In this document: positions 44,252 through 47,073 of the stretch, one piece after another
Numbering within the stretch: the first letter of the stretch is position 1
How the letters are laid out: each line of letters opens with the position of its first letter
NCBI RefSeq assembly: GCF_014284155.1
Contig: NZ_JACOFZ010000014.1
Coordinates: 1-47,073, forward strand
Reading direction: 5' to 3'
Length of the DNA stretch: 47,073 bases
DNA from: Affinundibacterium nitidum
GTDB lineage: Bacteria > Pseudomonadota > Gammaproteobacteria > Burkholderiales > Burkholderiaceae_D
Translations under genes and position numbers: made by a program
The notes under the pieces: model-generated
Databases searched by the model: none
What the model saw: the letters and a program-made list of their open reading frames with translations, nothing else
What the model was told of the DNA's origin: nothing

Positions 44252-45346
44252 TTAACGAGATTCCTTGATGATACGACCCGAGCTGCGTTGGATTGGGCGC
44301 GCATTCATCGGATACAAGCGACCAAAAATCGCTAACTGGTCTGCTGATATTTCCATAGGCTGTTTAAGTACCAACCACAATACACCCTCACTACAAGGTG
44401 GAGTCGTGAGTGAGCCCATATAAGTGTAGTAGTCCCGTTTGGCTGGCAGTAGCTTGGAAAGATCGATATTGCTCAAGGCTTTTACTGGATCATTTTTCTC
44501 TAACGGAAGATTATTCCAAACTAATTGGATAATCTCTTGCGATTGCCCCGCCTCTAAAAGCACCGCCACAACGGCTAGCTTACCTTCACGATCTTTGTGT
44601 ACAAGATGAGCGACCATATCGAAGCCCTTACCATTGATTCGCTCCTCAGATGGTCTATGGAAATGGAATTGCAGTAACTCGTAGCTCTTGCCAGAAACAT
44701 TAATGTAATTACCCGAGCTTAAGTTTACTTGAATCGTGTGACCATTATCGACCACTGTGAATTGCACAGGTTTGTAATCAAAGTTGATACCATCGAGCTC
44801 AACTTTTATACCGTCACGTATATCGATAGGTGACTGCCGCTCACCAAGATCACACTTGGTGTTTGCCGGATTCATTTTTCCCCAATTTAAAGGGCCTGAT
44901 TCCCCTTCGTAACTCCAATGCGGAGCTTCGTGTGCGGATTCAGATTTCTTGGCTTTGGAGTTAGCTTCAGCGCTGCGTGGTGCCAAACTGTAGGGGCGAA
45001 CAATCGGTGGGGCCCCAACGACTCTTCCGCGAGTTTCCTTATCTTTGCGTATCACCGCTAATTTCTCAGCGATCTTCGCGGCAAGCTCATCGGCAGCAGC
45101 GGCCTCTTTCAAGCGCGCCGCTTCGGCCGCTTTGCTATCTTTAGAGTCTTTACTGTCTTTGCCTTCTTTAGATGACTTACTGTCTTTCGAGTCTTTTGTA
45201 TCCTTAGACGATTTTGACTCTTCTTTGGCAGAAGCCTCTTCTTTAGCCGATGCAGATTTAATAGGCTTTGTTGGAGGATCATTCGCAAGAGCTGCTGATC
45301 CTGTGAATAAAAGTGCAAGTAAAAAGAATGGCGCGCGCATAGTCAT
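44252..45346 (-). CDS. Alpha-type carbonic anhydrase with Lys/Ser/Asp-repeat N-terminus
   Basis: 364 aa. A signal peptide (about 1-21) is followed by a low-complexity stretch (about 22-110) with tandem KDSK-type repeats and a Lys/Glu/Ala helix. The alpha-carbonic anhydrase domain (about 143-363) carries three zinc His ligands (H228, H230, H247), the QSPIDI and SLTTPPCSEGV signatures, and C165 and C318 as the conserved disulfide pair. It is a secreted or periplasmic CO2 hydratase; the unusual linker is much longer than in bacterial homologues I know. The ATG two codons later (45340) is an alternative start. Confidence 0.92.
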   Translation of the reverse strand: MTMRAPFFLLALLFTGSAALANDPPTKPIKSASAKEEASAKEESKSSKDTKDSKDSKSSKEGKDSKDSKDSKAAEAARLKEAAAADELAAKIAEKLAVIRKDKETRGRVVGAPPIVRPYSLAPRSAEANSKAKKSESAHEAPHWSYEGESGPLNWGKMNPANTKCDLGERQSPIDIRDGIKVELDGINFDYKPVQFTVVDNGHTIQVNLSSGNYINVSGKSYELLQFHFHRPSEERINGKGFDMVAHLVHKDREGKLAVVAVLLEAGQSQEIIQLVWNNLPLEKNDPVKALSNIDLSKLLPAKRDYYTYMGSLTTPPCSEGVLWLVLKQPMEISADQLAIFGRLYPMNARPIQRSSGRIIKESR

Positions 45347-45400
45347 AGCCTCAAAGGATGATATGTGCTTTACGGCAATTTTGAAGAAAAACTTGAACGT

Positions 45401-45598
45401 TTATGTCAGTTCTTTTCTCGCTTCGAGTTTGGCCCATATTGCTAATTTCTGTGGCTCCGTCGCTCGACTCCACATCGCGATCTCATCCAAACTACGCCAA
45501 CATCCCTGACAAAGCTTGGTCAAGTGATCGATCTTGCAGACCTTGGTGCAGGGAGAAAGAACTAGTCCGGTGTCTGGACAAATTTTCTGTTGTGTCAT
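45401..45598 (-). CDS. DUF1289 domain protein (Cys-rich)
   Basis: 65 aa. It matches DUF1289: SPCTKVCKIDHLTKLCQGCWRS with four Cys (SPC...VC...LC..C), followed by DEIAMWSRATEPQK. The Cys set suggests a small metal- or Fe-S-binding protein. The start overlaps the preceding flavoprotein stop by 4 bases (translational coupling). Function unknown. Confidence 0.9.
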   Translation of the reverse strand: MTQQKICPDTGLVLSPCTKVCKIDHLTKLCQGCWRSLDEIAMWSRATEPQKLAIWAKLEARKELT

Positions 45599-46857
45599 CG
45601 AATGGCCTGCTCTCTGATTATAGATGCATATCTTGCTGCCGCCTCACCTGCGACATAGCCGGTGGCCAAACAAGCGCTGAGTAGGTATCCACCGGTCGGA
45701 GCCTCCCAATCCAACATTTCGCCAGCACAAAACATACCTGGTAGCTTTTTTAACATCAAATCTTCATTCAGTGAATCAAAACAGACACCGCCAGCACTAC
45801 TAATTGCTTCGTCAATGGGACGCGGAGAGATGATTTTCAATGGTAGCCTTTTGATTGCCGCAGCCAAACTTGGGATGTCCTGCATGACTTCTTTCGGGAG
45901 ACACTCTTGTATTAATCCGTTGTGTACCGGATGAAGGCCAAGCTTACTCCGTAGATGGCTAGATAAGGAACGCGCGCCTCTAGGGGTCGCCAATTCGCGC
46001 AGTACACGCTCATCATCTTTGTCCGGTAACAAATCCAAGAATACAGTCGCGCTTCCATCGCGTTCGATCAGGTCTCGAATATACGAGGACATGGCGTATA
46101 CCAAACTGCCTTCAATACCCGTCTCACTCATCACAAACTGACCGATCCGGCTTCGGCTTTCTCCTGTGATATCTTCCAAGCTCATTCCAACTTTCATCAA
46201 AGGCGAACCCGCAAATTTTTGCTGGAAATACAAACTCCAATCAAGATTGAATCCGCAGTTACTTGGTACAAAGCTTCTCAGGTTGACTCCGTGTTCCTGA
46301 AATTGAGAAAGCCACCTGCCGTCAGAACCAAGGCGAGCCCAACTTGCACCACCCATTGCAAAGATCACGATATCCGCGTTCTTCTCAATTTCGCCCACTA
46401 GAGTTTGGAAATGATGCCCCTTGCTTCCGAAGCTTAACCACTTATGACGCATATGAAATCGGACGCCGGCTTCGCGCAAACGATGCAACCATGCGCGCAG
46501 CAATGGCGCAGCCTTCATATCCACTGGAAAGACGCGACCGGAGCTACCAACAAATGTTTCAATTCCTAGATTAGATGCCCACTCGCGAATATGTTGAGGA
46601 GTAAATGCATTTAACGCTCTTGCTAGGTCTTGTTGGCGATTGAAATAGCGCAGCTGAAATAGAGGAAATTCCTCCGCGTGAGTGATATTCATGCCGCCTT
46701 TACCGGCGAGCAGAAATTTTCTACCAGCAGATGGCATAGCATCATAGACATCAACCTCAAGATCAGCGAGCGCAAGACGTTCGGCCGCCATTAGGCCGGC
46801 GGGCCCAGCACCGATAACTATCGCTCGCAGTTTAGAAGACCGAGGTTTGTCCATCAT
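45595..46857 (-). CDS. HI0933-like NAD(P)/FAD-dependent oxidoreductase
   Basis: 420 aa flavoprotein. The N-terminal dinucleotide-binding IGAGPAGLMAAERLA motif (about 15-29) and the GKGGMNITH segment (52-60) are diagnostic of the HI0933/YhiN-type family. The C-terminal FCAGEMLDWEAPTGGYLLSA segment completes the FAD site. The reaction is unknown for this family. It starts the two-gene unit with DUF1289. Confidence 0.9.
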   Translation of the reverse strand: MMDKPRSSKLRAIVIGAGPAGLMAAERLALADLEVDVYDAMPSAGRKFLLAGKGGMNITHAEEFPLFQLRYFNRQQDLARALNAFTPQHIREWASNLGIETFVGSSGRVFPVDMKAAPLLRAWLHRLREAGVRFHMRHKWLSFGSKGHHFQTLVGEIEKNADIVIFAMGGASWARLGSDGRWLSQFQEHGVNLRSFVPSNCGFNLDWSLYFQQKFAGSPLMKVGMSLEDITGESRSRIGQFVMSETGIEGSLVYAMSSYIRDLIERDGSATVFLDLLPDKDDERVLRELATPRGARSLSSHLRSKLGLHPVHNGLIQECLPKEVMQDIPSLAAAIKRLPLKIISPRPIDEAISSAGGVCFDSLNEDLMLKKLPGMFCAGEMLDWEAPTGGYLLSACLATGYVAGEAAARYASIIREQAIR

Positions 46858-46966
46858 TTTCCGTGGGAAATCTTGAGATGAATCGGGTTGCGCATTATAA
46901 CTTAATGCCTTAACACAGCTAGTTCACGCCAATTGGGTTGACGATATTTTCGGTAAGCGCAAAGCA

Positions 46967-46998
46967 AAAGCCCCTGATTCGCTGGAATCAGGGGCTTT
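46967..46998 (-). terminator. Terminator of the rRNA operon (after 5S)
   Basis: AAAGCCCCTGATTC-4-nt loop-GAATCAGGGGCTTT perfect 14-bp stem, about 10 bases beyond the 5S 3' end; T-rich tail on the minus strand. Confidence 0.88.
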
Positions 46999-47008
46999 CT
47001 GGGATAAG

Positions 47009-47073
47009 AGCCTGACGATGACCTACTTTCACACTGGTTGCAGCACTATCATCGGCGCAAAGTCGTTTCACTG
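47009..47073 (-). rRNA. rrf: 5S ribosomal RNA, 3' part (partial)
   Basis: On the minus strand this reads into CAGTGAAACGAC, then GCGCCGATGATAGTG, and ends GTAGGTCATCGTCAGGCT, the 3' half of a betaproteobacterial 5S rRNA. The 5' half and the 23S gene lie outside the window to the right. Confidence 0.9.

Noticed and set aside
45045-45509. 154-codon plus-strand frame across the carbonic anhydrase N-terminus
   Set aside because: It is the antisense of the Lys/Ser/Asp repeat stretch; its Ser/Leu richness follows from that repeat.
1-47073. CRISPR array or restriction-modification, toxin-antitoxin or secretion clusters
   Set aside because: No regularly spaced direct repeats were seen, and none of the genes carries motifs of these systems.

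Overview
The window looks like a chromosomal segment of a betaproteobacterium of the order Burkholderiales, probably Oxalobacteraceae. A moderate-GC relative such as Undibacterium is my best guess. The basis is the gene content and order (argS-SPOR-dsbA; gshA-gshB-EIIA-HPr-EI; rdgC; GshA of the proteobacterial TIGR02049-like type), the tRNA and 5S sequences, and a base composition that reads as somewhat under 50% GC. No database search was possible, so product names rest on motif and family recognition.

Layout. 1-127 is the 3' end of an IS3-family insertion sequence: the transposase C-terminus plus the right terminal repeat. 177-4978 (minus strand) holds argS, a SPOR-domain protein and dsbA, then a terminator and an SDR oxidoreductase coupled to a metal/cobalamin-receptor-like protein. 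5298-6203 is rdgC, followed by terminators and a tRNA-Val/tRNA-Asp pair on the minus strand. 6697-15984 is accessory: a TPR-GGDEF diguanylate cyclase, an unknown protein, GtrA, SlyX, a GRDP-like Cys/Gly-tailed protein, an M29-like peptidase, and a Spy/CpxP-like Met/His-rich protein divergent from an OmpR/EnvZ-type two-component pair, then a CII-like regulator. 16078-20051 is a tight three-gene operon of HD-GYP, GGDEF(degenerate)-EAL and a tandem methylglyoxal-synthase-fold protein. 20240-32156 holds a CocE-type hydrolase, a degenerate GGDEF protein, a PLP enzyme, an orphan periplasmic binding protein, a DUF1700 membrane protein with a small partner, glpD, an MHS-type MFS transporter and a class IV aminotransferase. 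32231-34735 holds two tandem secreted TonB-C-only proteins and a chemoreceptor. 35083-40013 is the gshA-gshB-EIIA(Man)-HPr-EI cluster. 40163-46857 holds an ABM protein, an AI-2E family permease, a Cache-GGDEF cyclase, a DUF2520 protein, an alpha-carbonic anhydrase, a DUF1289 protein and a HI0933-like flavoprotein. The window ends in the 3' part of a 5S rRNA gene (minus strand) preceded by its terminator, so an rRNA operon lies just to the right.

Themes. Cyclic-di-GMP signalling is dense: two intact GGDEF proteins with product-inhibition sites, one GGDEF protein with a dead active site but a preserved RxxD motif, one apparently intact EAL, and one HD-GYP lacking the metal-ligand His of its HD motif. 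The most unusual gene is the tandem methylglyoxal-synthase-fold protein encoded last in the HD-GYP/EAL operon: its C-terminal half keeps the catalytic residues and its N-terminal half has lost them. The PTS proteins have no sugar permease beside them and sit behind the glutathione genes, as in the nitrogen-type or regulatory PTS of many betaproteobacteria.
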